This document shows positions 35,052 through 50,653 of a DNA stretch of 64,000 bases, one piece after another (the stretch's first letter is position 1; the number at the start of each line of letters is the position of its first letter). The position numbers and the translations under genes are program-made. The DNA is from Gammaproteobacteria bacterium (lineage in GTDB: Bacteria > Pseudomonadota > Gammaproteobacteria > Steroidobacterales > GCA-2729495). The stretch lies in contig JADZBS010000034.1 of the NCBI GenBank assembly GCA_020851975.1, forward strand, positions 26,165 to 90,164, written 5' to 3'. The notes under the pieces are model-generated. The model saw only the letters and a program-made list of their open reading frames with translations. It made no database searches and was not told the origin of the DNA.

Positions 35052-35102
35052 CAGCCGCGACCGGCCAGCGGGCCGCTCGTTCAACGTCGAGGCGAGGTTT
35101 CC

Positions 35103-35594
35103 GTGGACAGCAGCAAGATCTTCGCAGCCCGCCGCAGCATCGAGCAGGTGGAGGAAGGCGCCGAACTCGCGCCCCGGTTCGACGAGCACGGGCTGATCCC
35201 GGCCATCACCACGGACTTCGCCACCGGCGAGCTGCTGATGGTCGGCTACATGAACCGCGAAGCGCTGGCCCGCACCATCGAGACCGGGGAAGCGCACTAC
35301 TTCAGCCGCAGCCGGCAGACCCTCTGGCACAAGGGCGGCACCAGCGGCCTGATCCAGTCGGTGCGCCAGCTGCTGGTCGACGACGACCAGGACTGCGTAT
35401 GGCTGCGGGTCGACACCGCCGGCGGGGCCAACTGCCACGTGGGCTACCGTTCCTGCTTCTACCGCGCGATTCCCGTCGGGCCGGAAGCCGCTGCCGCACC
35501 CGCCGGTCCGCTGCCGCTGCGCTTCACCACCACCGACAAGGTCTTCGACCCGAAAGTCGTCTACGGCGACGCGCCGAATCCCACCAAGCTCTAG
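35103..35594 (+). CDS. hisI: Phosphoribosyl-AMP cyclohydrolase
   Basis: Third step of histidine synthesis; 163 residues, longer than the usual single-domain HisI (about 110-130) because of extra residues at both ends, and without a HisE domain. [36 protein letters not shown] and the zinc site [11 protein letters not shown]...[12 protein letters not shown] are intact. It starts with GTG at 35103, with GGCGAGG upstream. No other his gene is nearby; it sits alone between minus-strand operons and converges on lptE with 7 nt left. Confidence 0.94.
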   Translation: MDSSKIFAARRSIEQVEEGAELAPRFDEHGLIPAITTDFATGELLMVGYMNREALARTIETGEAHYFSRSRQTLWHKGGTSGLIQSVRQLLVDDDQDCVWLRVDTAGGANCHVGYRSCFYRAIPVGPEAAAAPAGPLPLRFTTTDKVFDPKVVYGDAPNPTKL

Positions 35595-35601
35595 GAATCC
35601 G

Positions 35602-36090
35602 CTACTCCACCGAACTCAGGCGCCGGGTCACGAGGCCGACGAGGTCGGCGGCGAGGGCATCGCGCAGGTCGTCGGATTCGGCGGCCTTGCCGAGGACCTG
35701 GCGCTCGTCGTAGCTGTAGTCGCGCGTCAGCGACAGCGTCTGCGCCGGCAGGGCGGTGCGCCCGCCGATCTCCAGCGCGTAGCGGACCACGTAGTAAACC
35801 TGGTACTCGGTCGGCGTGTTGCGCGCCGACACGGACACCACGCGCTGGCCGGTCTCGTCCTGCAGGATGCGCACGACGGCGCCGGCTGCCGTCGCATCGG
35901 CGGTCACCCGCACGCCGCCGTCCCGCAGGGCGGCTCGCAGCTGGCGATGAAAGGGCGTGTAGGAATCGGCCGAAGCGATGTGGGTCACGGCCATGGCAGG
36001 CGGATAGCGCACGTCGCCGCGCAGGTGAAAGCCGCAGCCACCGGCCAGCAGCATGCCGGGCAACACCCAGATCCAGCGGCGAGCGGCCAC
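35602..36090 (-). CDS. lptE: LPS-assembly lipoprotein LptE
   Basis: Outer-membrane lipoprotein of 162 residues that plugs the LptD barrel during lipopolysaccharide export. Lipobox LLAGGCGF places the lipidated Cys at residue 19, followed by HLRGDVRYP, the family start. It follows leuS with a 1-nt gap as in most gammaproteobacteria. The usual next genes holA-nadD are not directly downstream. Confidence 0.92.
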   Translation of the reverse strand: MAARRWIWVLPGMLLAGGCGFHLRGDVRYPPAMAVTHIASADSYTPFHRQLRAALRDGGVRVTADATAAGAVVRILQDETGQRVVSVSARNTPTEYQVYYVVRYALEIGGRTALPAQTLSLTRDYSYDERQVLGKAAESDDLRDALAADLVGLVTRRLSSVE

Positions 36091-36091
36091 G

Positions 36092-40239
<4,148 letters not shown>

Positions 40240-40252
40240 CGCAGTGCGTGCC

Positions 40253-41110
40253 CTAGCCGGCTGCCGGTGCCGGCTCGCGGGTCACTTCGAGCATGTGCAA
40301 CCGCCGGCGATCGGCCTGCATGACCTTGAAGCGGAAGCCCGCAAAGGCGAGCGTCTCGCCACGCCGGGGCAGGCGTCCGAGCTCGTACATCACCAGGCCA
40401 CCCACCGTGTCGTAGTCCTCGTCGCTCAGTTCGCAGCCGAAGTACTGATTGAAATCCTCCATCCGGGCCAGCGCCAGCACCTGGTAGCGCCGGTCGTCGA
40501 GCGGCTGGATGGGTGCGGCCTCCTGCGCGTCGTACTCGTCGCCGATCTCGCCGACGATCTCCTCGAGGACGTCCTCGATGGTGAGAAGTCCTGCGGTGGC
40601 GCCATACTCGTCGACCACGATCGCGAGGTGATTGCGGGTGATGCGGAACTCCTTGAGCAGCGTGTTGAGGCGCTTGCTCTCGGGAATCACGATCGCCGGC
40701 CGGATGAACCGGCCGAGGTCGAACGGCTCCTCCGGCGCCAGCACGAAGTGCCGCAGCAGGTCCTTGGCGAGCAGCACACCGACGACGTCGTCGCGGTCCT
40801 CGCCGATCACCGGGTAGCGGGAGTGCCCGCTCTCGACGATGGCCCGCAGCGTCTCGGCCGTGGGGGCATCGCGCTCGAGTACCACCATCTGCGAACGCGG
40901 CACCATCACGTCGCGCACCTGCGTCTCGGCCACCTCCAGCACGCCCTGGAGCATGGCGACCTCGTCGGGATCGAGCACGGAGTTCCAGCGGCCCTCGCGC
41001 AGGAAATCGATGATGTCCTGGCGCGTCGCCGGTTCACCTCGCATCAGCCGGCGCAGGCGCCCGTACAGGGTCGGTTCTTCGTCTTCGTGCGCGGTTTCGT
41101 CGTTGTTCAT
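40253..41110 (-). CDS. corC: CorC/YbeX-type CBS-domain protein
   Basis: 285 residues, without membrane helices. Two CBS domains (about 70-190, MVPRSQMVVLERDAPTAETL and RNHLAIVVDEYGATAGLLTIEDVLEEIVGEI) and a C-terminal CorC/HlyC transporter-associated domain (YDTVGGLVMYELGRLPRRGE). Linked to magnesium/cobalt efflux in older work and to ribosome function more recently. It overlaps ybeY by 4 nt (ATGA), the conserved phoH-ybeY-corC-lnt order. Confidence 0.94.
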   Translation of the reverse strand: MNNDETAHEDEEPTLYGRLRRLMRGEPATRQDIIDFLREGRWNSVLDPDEVAMLQGVLEVAETQVRDVMVPRSQMVVLERDAPTAETLRAIVESGHSRYPVIGEDRDDVVGVLLAKDLLRHFVLAPEEPFDLGRFIRPAIVIPESKRLNTLLKEFRITRNHLAIVVDEYGATAGLLTIEDVLEEIVGEIGDEYDAQEAAPIQPLDDRRYQVLALARMEDFNQYFGCELSDEDYDTVGGLVMYELGRLPRRGETLAFAGFRFKVMQADRRRLHMLEVTREPAPAAG

Positions 41111-41634
41111 GTCTGCCTGTGCTGTCGTGCCCGGCCTGGCGCCGGGCTGCGGACCCGGTAGGGGTCCGCGATCCCGAGACCCTGCAGTATCCGCACTTCC
41201 GCGGCCTCCATTTTACGGGCTTTTGCCGGCCGATCGTGATCGTGGCCGAGCAGGTGCAGGGTGCCGTGCACGACGAGGTGCGCGAGGTGGTCGTGCAGGC
41301 GCTTGCCCTGCGCGCGCGCCTCGCCTGCCACCACCGGCAGGCAGATGACGAGATCGCCGAGCTCGGGCTCGTCCGCCCCGGACACCGGGCCAGCCGGAAA
41401 GGCGAGCACGTTGGTGGCCGCATCCTTGCCGCGGAAGGCTGCGTTGAGACGCCGGCTCTCGCGGCTGCCGACGAGTCGCACGGTGAGCGCAACCCCCGGC
41501 GGCGCCCCTGCGGCACAGGCCCAGCGCGCGAACAACGCCGGCGCCGGCGCGCGGCCCGTACGGGTCGCGCGCTGCACGCGGATCAGCGGCGTAGCGCTGT
41601 CCTCAGGCGGTGCCCGGCGGGAGTTCCGTGCCAT
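41107..41634 (-). CDS. ybeY: Endoribonuclease YbeY
   Basis: Metal-dependent RNase for 16S rRNA 3'-end maturation and ribosome quality control; about 175 residues. The zinc motif HGTLHLLGHDHD (H3xH5xH) and NAAFRGKDAATNVLAFPAG are intact. The start is uncertain: ATG 41634 overlaps phoH by 32 nt and adds about 15 residues before the conserved LIRVQRATR; an ATG at 41664 or a GTG inside that segment are alternatives. The C-terminus (SPAPGRARQHRQT) is longer than usual. Confidence 0.9.
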   Translation of the reverse strand: MARNSRRAPPEDSATPLIRVQRATRTGRAPAPALFARWACAAGAPPGVALTVRLVGSRESRRLNAAFRGKDAATNVLAFPAGPVSGADEPELGDLVICLPVVAGEARAQGKRLHDHLAHLVVHGTLHLLGHDHDRPAKARKMEAAEVRILQGLGIADPYRVRSPAPGRARQHRQT

Positions 41635-42643
41635 TGCCGCCGGCGCCCTCGCCGGCCTCGTCATCGGTGGTGCGCTCGCTCGCCTCGTAGGCCTCGACGA
41701 TGCGCTGTACCAGTGCGTGGCGCACCACGTCGCGCGGCGTGAAGAAGGTGAAGCTCACCCCGGGCACGCCCTGGAGCACCTGCATCACGTGGCGCAACCC
41801 GGACATCTGGCGGCGCGGCAGGTCGACCTGGGTGATGTCGCCGGTAACCACCACCCGCGAGCCGAAGCCCATGCGGGTGAGGAACATCTTCATCTGCTCG
41901 ACGCTGGTGTTCTGCGCCTCGTCGAGAATGATGAAGCTTTCGTTGAGCGAGCGCCCGCGCATGTAGGCAAGCGGCGCCACTTCGATGATGTTGCGTTCCA
42001 CGAGCCGCGCCACCCGGTCGAAGCCGATCATCTCGTAGAGCGCGTCGTACATGGGTCGCAGGTAGGGGTCCACCTTCTGCGCGAGATCGCCCGGCAGGAA
42101 TCCGAGCCGCTCGCCCGCCTCCACCGCCGGACGCACCAGCACGATGCGCCTGACACGCTCCTGCTCCATCGCCTCCACGGCGCTGGCGACCGCCAGGTAG
42201 GTCTTGCCGGTTCCAGCCGGCCCGACGCCGAAGCACAGGTCGTTGTCACGGATGCTGGCGAGGTAGGCACGCTGGTTGGCACCGCGCGGGCGCACGTGGG
42301 CGCGCCGGGTGCGGACGGCGTCGGGTTCGCCCGCTTCGGTGGCATCGTCCGGCCGGACTGACTGTTCGTTCACGGCGGAGTCCTGGAGGTAGACGTGGAT
42401 GCGGTGCGGATCGAGCGGCTCGGTGCCGGCGAGCCTGAACAGCTCGCGCAGCACGCGGGCGGCCGTGCGGGTGGCCTCGGCGGGCCCGATGACGCGAAAG
42501 TGGTTGCCGCGGTTGCTGATCTGGATGCCCAGGCGCTGCTCGATCTGGCGCAGGTGCTCGTCGCGCTGTCCGCAGAGATTGGCGAGCACGCGGTTGTCCG
42601 CGGGCTCGAGCAGCAGGTCCTCGGTTTCGGTCGGATGGGCCAC
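41603..42643 (-). CDS. ybeZ: PhoH-like ATPase (YbeZ)
   Basis: 346-residue P-loop ATPase with Walker A GPAGTGKTYLA, Walker B FIILDEAQNTS and sensor VVTGDITQVDLP. An N-terminal KH-like segment (LGIQISNRGNHFRVIGP) suggests RNA binding. It is the usual partner of YbeY. It starts 9 nt after miaB, and the miaB-ybeZ-ybeY-corC-lnt order is the standard one. The acidic, glycine-rich C-terminal tail is encoded where ybeY begins. Confidence 0.95.
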   Translation of the reverse strand: MAHPTETEDLLLEPADNRVLANLCGQRDEHLRQIEQRLGIQISNRGNHFRVIGPAEATRTAARVLRELFRLAGTEPLDPHRIHVYLQDSAVNEQSVRPDDATEAGEPDAVRTRRAHVRPRGANQRAYLASIRDNDLCFGVGPAGTGKTYLAVASAVEAMEQERVRRIVLVRPAVEAGERLGFLPGDLAQKVDPYLRPMYDALYEMIGFDRVARLVERNIIEVAPLAYMRGRSLNESFIILDEAQNTSVEQMKMFLTRMGFGSRVVVTGDITQVDLPRRQMSGLRHVMQVLQGVPGVSFTFFTPRDVVRHALVQRIVEAYEASERTTDDEAGEGAGGNGTELPPGTA

Positions 42644-42652
42644 CCGGCGGGC

Positions 42653-43990
42653 TCAGGCAGCCGCGGCAGTCGGGCCGCGGCCGCGCAGCGAGTTGGGCAG
42701 CGCCTCGGTGATCAGGATGTCCGCGAAGCGACCGATCAGGCCTGCCTCGCCGTCGAAGTTCACCCAGCGGTTGTTCTCGGTGCGCCCGGCCAGCTGGCGC
42801 GGATCCTTCTTCGAGGGGCCAGCGACCAGCACGCGCTGGGTGGTCCCCACCATGGCGCGGCTGATGGCCTGCGCCTGCGCGTTCACCGCGCGCTGCAGGA
42901 TCTCCAGGCGCCGGTGTTTCACGTCCGCGGGCACCTGGTCCGCGTAGTCGGCGGCCGGCGTGCCCGGGCGGGGGCTGTAGATGAAGCTGAAGGACTGGTC
43001 GAAGCCGACGTCGGCGACGAGTTGCATCGTGGCCGCGAAATCAGCCTCCGTCTCGCCCGGGAAGCCGACGATGAAGTCCGTCGACACGCTGATGCCCGGG
43101 CGCACGGCACGCAGCGCGGCGATCTTCTCGCGGTAGTCCTGCGCCGTGTAGCCGCGGCGCATGCGCGCCAGCACCGTGTCCGAACCGCTTTGCACGGGCA
43201 GGTGCAGGAAGGTGGCGAGTGCGGGCACCTCGGCGTAGGCGCGCACGAGCGCCTCGCCGAAGTTCAGCGGATGCGAGGTGGTGAAGCGGATACGCTCGAT
43301 GCCGGGCACCGCGGCCACGCGGCGGATCAGCGTGGCCAGGTCTGCCTTGCGCCCGTCACTGTCCGGCCCACGGTAGGCGTTGACGTTCTGGCCGAGGAGA
43401 TTCACCTCGAGCACGCCCTGGCCGGCCAGCGCAGTGACTTCGTCGAGCACGTCGGCCACGGGACGGCTGACCTCGCGCCCGCGGGTATAGGGCACCACGC
43501 AGAAGCTGCAGCGGCGGCTGCAGCCCTCCATCACGGAGACGAACGCTGCCGGGCCATCGGCGCGCGGCTCGGGCAGGCAGTCGAACTTCTCGATCTCCGG
43601 AAAGCTCGTGTCGACCTGGGGCAGGCCGCGGTGGCGCAGCTCGTCGAGCATGGCCGGCAAGCGGTGCAGGGTCTGCGGGCCGAACACCAGGTCGACGTAG
43701 GGCGCCCGCTCGAGGATCGCCGCGCCTTCCTGGCTCGCCACGCAGCCGCCGACGCCGATCACGACACCGGGCCGTTCGCGCTTGATCTCACGCCAGACGC
43801 CGAGCTGGGAGAACACCTTCTCCTGCGCCTTCTCGCGCACCGAGCAGGTGTTCAGCAGCAGCACGTCCGCCTCGGCCGGGTCACCGGTGGGCGTCAGGTC
43901 GTGGGTTGAGCGCAGTACGTCCACCAGCCTCGCGGTGTCGTACTCGTTCATCTGGCAACCGAAGGTCCGGATGTAGAGCTTGCCTGGCAT
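42653..43990 (-). CDS. miaB: tRNA-2-methylthio-N6-dimethylallyladenosine synthase
   Basis: Radical-SAM methylthiotransferase acting on A37 of tRNAs; 445 residues. N-terminal cluster Cys in [19 protein letters not shown] and GVGGCVAS; radical-SAM CxxxCxxC in [20 protein letters not shown] domain at the C-terminus ([21 protein letters not shown]). The closest paralogue RimO differs in these motifs. It lies 47 nt after ssb on the same strand. Confidence 0.96.
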   Translation of the reverse strand: MPGKLYIRTFGCQMNEYDTARLVDVLRSTHDLTPTGDPAEADVLLLNTCSVREKAQEKVFSQLGVWREIKRERPGVVIGVGGCVASQEGAAILERAPYVDLVFGPQTLHRLPAMLDELRHRGLPQVDTSFPEIEKFDCLPEPRADGPAAFVSVMEGCSRRCSFCVVPYTRGREVSRPVADVLDEVTALAGQGVLEVNLLGQNVNAYRGPDSDGRKADLATLIRRVAAVPGIERIRFTTSHPLNFGEALVRAYAEVPALATFLHLPVQSGSDTVLARMRRGYTAQDYREKIAALRAVRPGISVSTDFIVGFPGETEADFAATMQLVADVGFDQSFSFIYSPRPGTPAADYADQVPADVKHRRLEILQRAVNAQAQAISRAMVGTTQRVLVAGPSKKDPRQLAGRTENNRWVNFDGEAGLIGRFADILITEALPNSLRGRGPTAAAA

Positions 43991-44037
43991 GCGGGAGGAG
44001 AGCGGTCAGGTCGGAACCGGCGCGCAGCGCTACCCGG

Positions 44038-44490
44038 TCAGAACGGGATGTCGTCGTCGAGCTCGGCTGCCGGCTCGGCGGCCCGGCCCCGCGCCGGCGG
44101 CCGTTCTGCGCCACCGCTGCTGCCCGCCTCGCCGCCGGCAGCCATCCCACCACCGCGCCCGCCGAGCATCTGCATCTGGTCGGCGACGATCTCGGTCGAA
44201 TAACGGTCCTGGCCCTGCTTGTCCTGCCACTTGCGGGTCCGCAGCCGCCCCTCGATATACACCTGCGAACCCTTGCGCAGGTACTCCCCGGCGATCTCCG
44301 CCAGCTTCCCGAACATGGCCACGCTGTGCCACTCGGTGCGCTCCTGCTGCTGGCCGGTTTCGCGGTCCTTGAAGGATTCCGTGGTGGCGATGCGCAGATT
44401 CGTCACCGCCGAACCGCTCGGCATGTACTTGGTGTCCGGATCCTGACCCAGGTTGCCGATCAGGATGACCTTGTTGACGCCTCTCGCCAT
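44038..44490 (-). CDS. ssb: Single-stranded DNA-binding protein
   Basis: 150 residues. OB fold at the N-terminus ([22 protein letters not shown]), [21 protein letters not shown] and [15 protein letters not shown], then a Gly/Ala/Arg-rich linker and the acidic tip DDDIPF that recruits repair proteins. It is divergent from uvrA with a 200-nt gap, the conserved arrangement. Confidence 0.97.
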   Translation of the reverse strand: MARGVNKVILIGNLGQDPDTKYMPSGSAVTNLRIATTESFKDRETGQQQERTEWHSVAMFGKLAEIAGEYLRKGSQVYIEGRLRTRKWQDKQGQDRYSTEIVADQMQMLGGRGGGMAAGGEAGSSGGAERPPARGRAAEPAAELDDDIPF

Positions 44491-44636
44491 GGGAGAGCCC
44501 TCTTAACTACATGTTTTAATTGGAAAATAAGCGAAACAGCCCGGCCCGCCGTACATCCGGGGCACCTATTCTATGGCCCGGTCCAGGAAAAGACACCTGC
44601 AAATCGGGCGCATCCGTCGCGTTACACCGGCCCCCA

Positions 44637-44664
44637 TGGACGTGGTCGGCGCCGGCCCTATAGT
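44637..44664 (+). promoter_or_regulatory. Candidate uvrA promoter
   Basis: TGGACG (44637-44642), 16-bp spacer, TATAGT (44659-44664); start near 44671, about 20 nt before ATG. No CTGT-N8-ACAG LexA box was found in the ssb-uvrA gap. Confidence 0.45.
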
Positions 44665-44690
44665 TGGGTGTTTCGCCAGCTCGATTGCCC

Positions 44691-47531
<2,841 letters not shown>

Positions 47532-47555
47532 GCGAAGGCGTCACCCCAAACGAAC

Positions 47556-47583
47556 GGGGCCGGACCCTTGCGGATCCAGCCCC
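47556..47583 (+). terminator. Possible uvrA terminator
   Basis: GGGGCCGGA pairs with the complement of its 3' arm at eight of nine positions around a 10-nt loop. No T run follows on the plus strand. The hairpin lies 25 nt after the uvrA stop. Confidence 0.35.
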
Positions 47584-47652
47584 TGTCGTGAACGCACGCA
47601 TCCGGTACGCGACCCCCGGCGGGGGCCGTGCCCGGCCCGGAAACGTTCCGGC

Positions 47653-47988
47653 TTACTGCTGGGCGGGCGCCTGCTCGGCAGGAGCCACTGCACCAGCCGC
47701 CGCATCGGCAGCCGCACCCGCTGCGTCGGCAGCATCGGCAGCAGCACCTGCAGCGGCATCAGCCGCACCGGCAGCCGCATCCGCAGCGGCACCTGCCGCC
47801 TCGGCAGCCGCATCACCAGCCGCCTCGACCGCCTCACCAGCAGACTCCGCCGCCTGGCCGGCAGATTCGGCAGCCTGATCCATGGCTTCGGCAGCCTTCT
47901 CGGCACTCCCCGACTGACCGCCACCACCGCAGCCGACCAGCACGAACAGCGCCGCACCGAAAACCGCCAACAACTTCGACATCCGCAT
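47653..47988 (-). CDS. Alanine-rich small lipoprotein
   Basis: 111 residues. Signal with a lipobox (AALFVLVGC, Cys20) followed by a GGGG/Ser linker and then 84 residues of which 47 are Ala, broken by Asp, Glu or Gly every three to four positions (AAADAAAGAADAAAGAAAD). This predicts a long rigid helix or coiled coil tethered to a membrane; the residue after Cys is Gly, so outer-membrane sorting is likely. It is converging on uvrA. Similar Ala-rich lipoproteins act like Lpp in some genera, but no homology is claimed. The function is not recognised. Confidence 0.75.
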   Translation of the reverse strand: MRMSKLLAVFGAALFVLVGCGGGGQSGSAEKAAEAMDQAAESAGQAAESAGEAVEAAGDAAAEAAGAAADAAAGAADAAAGAAADAADAAGAAADAAAGAVAPAEQAPAQQ

Positions 47989-48020
47989 GACAGCCCCCTG
48001 TTGGGTTGTAAAACCTCGCC

Positions 48021-48046
48021 AATATAGCGATTTCGCAGCGCGAAAT
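48021..48046 (-). promoter_or_regulatory. Promoter region of the Ala-rich lipoprotein with a dyad
   Basis: A minus-strand TATATT (48026-48021) lies 33 nt before the ATG at 47988. Immediately upstream, in the spacer, is the perfect dyad ATTTCGC-AGC-GCGAAAT (48030-48046). No -35 element is seen. The dyad could bind a regulator. Confidence 0.45.
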
Positions 48047-48100
48047 ATATTGCTGCGAGCCCGCCGGGCAGGAATTTTTTTCGGACCCCGTTGCGACCGC

Positions 48101-49111
48101 CTAGCCGAGCGGCCGGATCCCGACCGCCCGGCGGATTTCCGCCAGGAACGGCGCGGCCAGTGTCCGGGCCCGTTCGGCGCCCCGCCGCAGCACGGCTTCC
48201 ACATGGTCCGGAGCAGCCACCAGCCGTTCGTACTCGGCGCGCGGGCCACGCAATTGGGCGTCGAGGTACTCGAACAGCTCGTCCTTGAGCGCGCCCCAGC
48301 CGATGCCCGCGGCGAAGCGCTCGCGCATCGCCGTCACCTCGGCCGGAGTGGCAAACGCCCGGTAGATCTCGAACAGCGTCGAGCCTTCCGTGTCCTTCGG
48401 CTGGCCGGGTTCGAGCGAGTTCGTCTTGATGCGCATGATCAGCTTGCGCAGCTGCCTGGCCGGTGCGAACAGCGGGATGGTGTTGTCGTAGCTCTTGCTC
48501 ATCTTGCGGCCGTCGAGGCCGAGCAGCACGGCGGTGGCCTCGCCGATGTCGGCCTCGGGCAGCACGAAGTGCTCGCCGAAATGATGGTTGAAGCGCTGTG
48601 CGATGTCGCGCGCCATCTCGACATGCTGCTTCTGGTCCTGGCCGACCGGCACGCGCTGCGCCTTGAACAGCAGGATGTCGGCAGCCATCAGGATCGGGTA
48701 GCAGAACAGCGCCATGGTGATGCCGCGGTCCGGGTCGGCGGAACCAGCCTCCTCGTTCGCCTGCACCGCCGCCTTGTAGGCGTGGGCGCGGTTCATCAGG
48801 CCCTTGGCGGTCATCGCCGTGAGAATCCAGGTCAGCTCGGGAATTTCCGGGATGTCGGACTGCCGGTAGAACACCGCCCGCTCGGTATCCAGACCGAGCG
48901 CGAGCCAGGTGGCCGCCACCTCGAGGCTGGAGCGGTGCACGGCATCGGGATCCTGGTTCTTGACCAGGGCGTGCAGGTCGGCCAGGAAGTAGTACGACTG
49001 CACGTCGCGGCGCCGGCTAGCCGCCACGGCCGGACGAATGGCGCCCACGTAGTTGCCGAGGTGCGGCGTGCCCGTGGTGGTGATGCCGGTGAGGACGGTT
49101 TCGGGGGTCAT
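48101..49111 (-). CDS. trpS: Tryptophanyl-tRNA synthetase
   Basis: Class Ic synthetase, 336 residues. TTGTPHLGNYVGAIRP (HIGH-type), GQDQKQHVEMARDIAQRFN and GRKMSKSYDNTIPLF (KMSKS) are intact. The ATG at 49111 is 82 nt from the divergent pepQ start. Confidence 0.97.
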   Translation of the reverse strand: MTPETVLTGITTTGTPHLGNYVGAIRPAVAASRRRDVQSYYFLADLHALVKNQDPDAVHRSSLEVAATWLALGLDTERAVFYRQSDIPEIPELTWILTAMTAKGLMNRAHAYKAAVQANEEAGSADPDRGITMALFCYPILMAADILLFKAQRVPVGQDQKQHVEMARDIAQRFNHHFGEHFVLPEADIGEATAVLLGLDGRKMSKSYDNTIPLFAPARQLRKLIMRIKTNSLEPGQPKDTEGSTLFEIYRAFATPAEVTAMRERFAAGIGWGALKDELFEYLDAQLRGPRAEYERLVAAPDHVEAVLRRGAERARTLAAPFLAEIRRAVGIRPLG

Positions 49112-49141
49112 GGCGGGGTATGATGCCGGGCGATGCCGCGC

Positions 49142-49169
49142 ACTATAAGCATTTCCCCACCCCTGTCGA
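49142..49169 (-). promoter_or_regulatory. trpS promoter
   Basis: Minus strand TCGACA (49169-49164), 16-bp spacer, TATAGT (49147-49142). Predicted start near 49135, leaving a 24-nt leader, too short for a trp-type attenuator or T-box. Confidence 0.6.
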
Positions 49170-49193
49170 CCGCCTGCAGGCGGCGGCCAGCCG

Positions 49194-50519
49194 GTGACTG
49201 AAGCCGAAGCGCTCTATCCGGCGCACGTCGCGGAGATGACGCGCCGCTACGCCGAGGCTGCCGACCAGGGCGGCTTCGACGCCCTGGTCATCGGCAGCGG
49301 CGTCCCGGAATACCACTTCCAGGACGACCAGGCCGTGCCGTTCGTGGCCAACCCGTTCTTCCGCCAGTGGGTGCCGCTGCTCGAGCACCCGGGCTCGAGC
49401 CTCGTCTTCGAGATCGGGCGCCGGCCGGTGCTCGTGGTGCTGCAGCCGGCCGACTACTGGCACCAGCCGCCGGCACTGCCCGCCGCGGCCATCGCCGGGC
49501 AGTTCGACCTGCGCGTGATCGGCGATGCCGGGGCGATCGATGCCCACCTGCCTGGCCCGGCCCGGCGCACGGCCATTCTCGGCCCGCCGCGGCAGTGGGA
49601 TGGCCTGCTGCCGGCCGCGCCGCGCAACCCCGCTGCCGTCGTCGACCACCTGCACTACACCCGCGCCTGCAAGACGGACTGGGAGGTGGCCTGCATCCGG
49701 GCGGCAGCCGCCATCGCCGCGCCCGGGCACCACGCCGCGCTGGCCGCATTCCGCGCCGGCGCCAGCGAATACGACATCCTCGCCGCGTTTCTCGGCGGCT
49801 GCCGGCAGACCGAAGCCGAATTGCCCTACGGGGCCATCGTGGCGCTGAACGAGCACGCCGCCACCCTTCACTACCAGCACCGCGACCGCAGCGCCCGCCG
49901 GCCACGCGACCTGCACAGCCTGCTCATCGATGCCGGCTGCGCCAGCCGGGGCTATGCCTGCGACATCACGCGCAGCTACGCCTTCCGTGACGACGAGTTC
50001 GCCGCCATGGTGGCCGACATGGACCGGATGCAGCAGGACCTGTGCGCCGCCGTGCGCCCGGGCCTGCCCTTCCCCGACCTGCACCGGCAAACCCACGTCA
50101 TGCTCGCCGGCCTGCTGCAGCGCTGGGGTCTCGTGCGCATGGAACCGGCGGACATGATCGCTGCGGAAATCACCTTCGCCTTCTTCCCGCACGGGCTCGG
50201 GCACCTGCTCGGCCTGCAGGTGCACGACGTCGGCGGGCACCTCGCCGATGCCGCCGGCACGGCGCTGCAACCTCCTGCGGATTTCCCGCGGCTGCGTTTC
50301 CTGCGCAGCCTGGAACCCGGGCAGGTCGTCACCATCGAGCCCGGCATCTATTTCATCGACAGCCTGCTCGAGCGGCTGCGCGCAGACCCTGCCGGTGCGC
50401 AGGTCGACTGGGGCCGGGTCGAGGGGCTGCGCCGCTACGGCGGCATCCGCATCGAGGACGACGTGCTGGTCACGGCCACGGGCGGCGAGAACCTCACCCG
50501 GCCGCTCATCGGCCATTGA
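49194..50519 (+). CDS. pepQ: Xaa-Pro dipeptidase (prolidase)
   Basis: M24 metallopeptidase cleaving X-Pro dipeptides; 441 residues, E. coli PepQ length. Metal ligands visible in LLIDAGCASRGYACDITRSY, FFPHGLGHLLGLQVHDVGG, VTIEPGIYFI and GIRIEDDVLVT. The longer loop HLADAAGTALQPPADFPRLR, before the Glu motif, marks PepQ versus PepP. It starts with GTG at 49194 behind GGCGGCC; no strong ribosome-binding site is seen. Confidence 0.94.
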   Translation: MTEAEALYPAHVAEMTRRYAEAADQGGFDALVIGSGVPEYHFQDDQAVPFVANPFFRQWVPLLEHPGSSLVFEIGRRPVLVVLQPADYWHQPPALPAAAIAGQFDLRVIGDAGAIDAHLPGPARRTAILGPPRQWDGLLPAAPRNPAAVVDHLHYTRACKTDWEVACIRAAAAIAAPGHHAALAAFRAGASEYDILAAFLGGCRQTEAELPYGAIVALNEHAATLHYQHRDRSARRPRDLHSLLIDAGCASRGYACDITRSYAFRDDEFAAMVADMDRMQQDLCAAVRPGLPFPDLHRQTHVMLAGLLQRWGLVRMEPADMIAAEITFAFFPHGLGHLLGLQVHDVGGHLADAAGTALQPPADFPRLRFLRSLEPGQVVTIEPGIYFIDSLLERLRADPAGAQVDWGRVEGLRRYGGIRIEDDVLVTATGGENLTRPLIGH

Positions 50520-50653
50520 ACGGCCCCTGTCGGCCCCTGGATCCCGGGGGCGACGGCCGCGACGCCATGCCGCAGGGGGCGGTCCATTTGCTAGAGTAGC
50601 CTCGAACCCGGCGGTGACCCGCCGTGCGACCCACTTCGACGACCAGCCCAGGA

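Noticed and set aside
48059-48083. Plus-strand hairpin followed by seven T residues
   Set aside because: The stem is only 4 bp around GCCCGCCGGGC and no plus-strand gene ends there; the T run is noted but not called a terminator.
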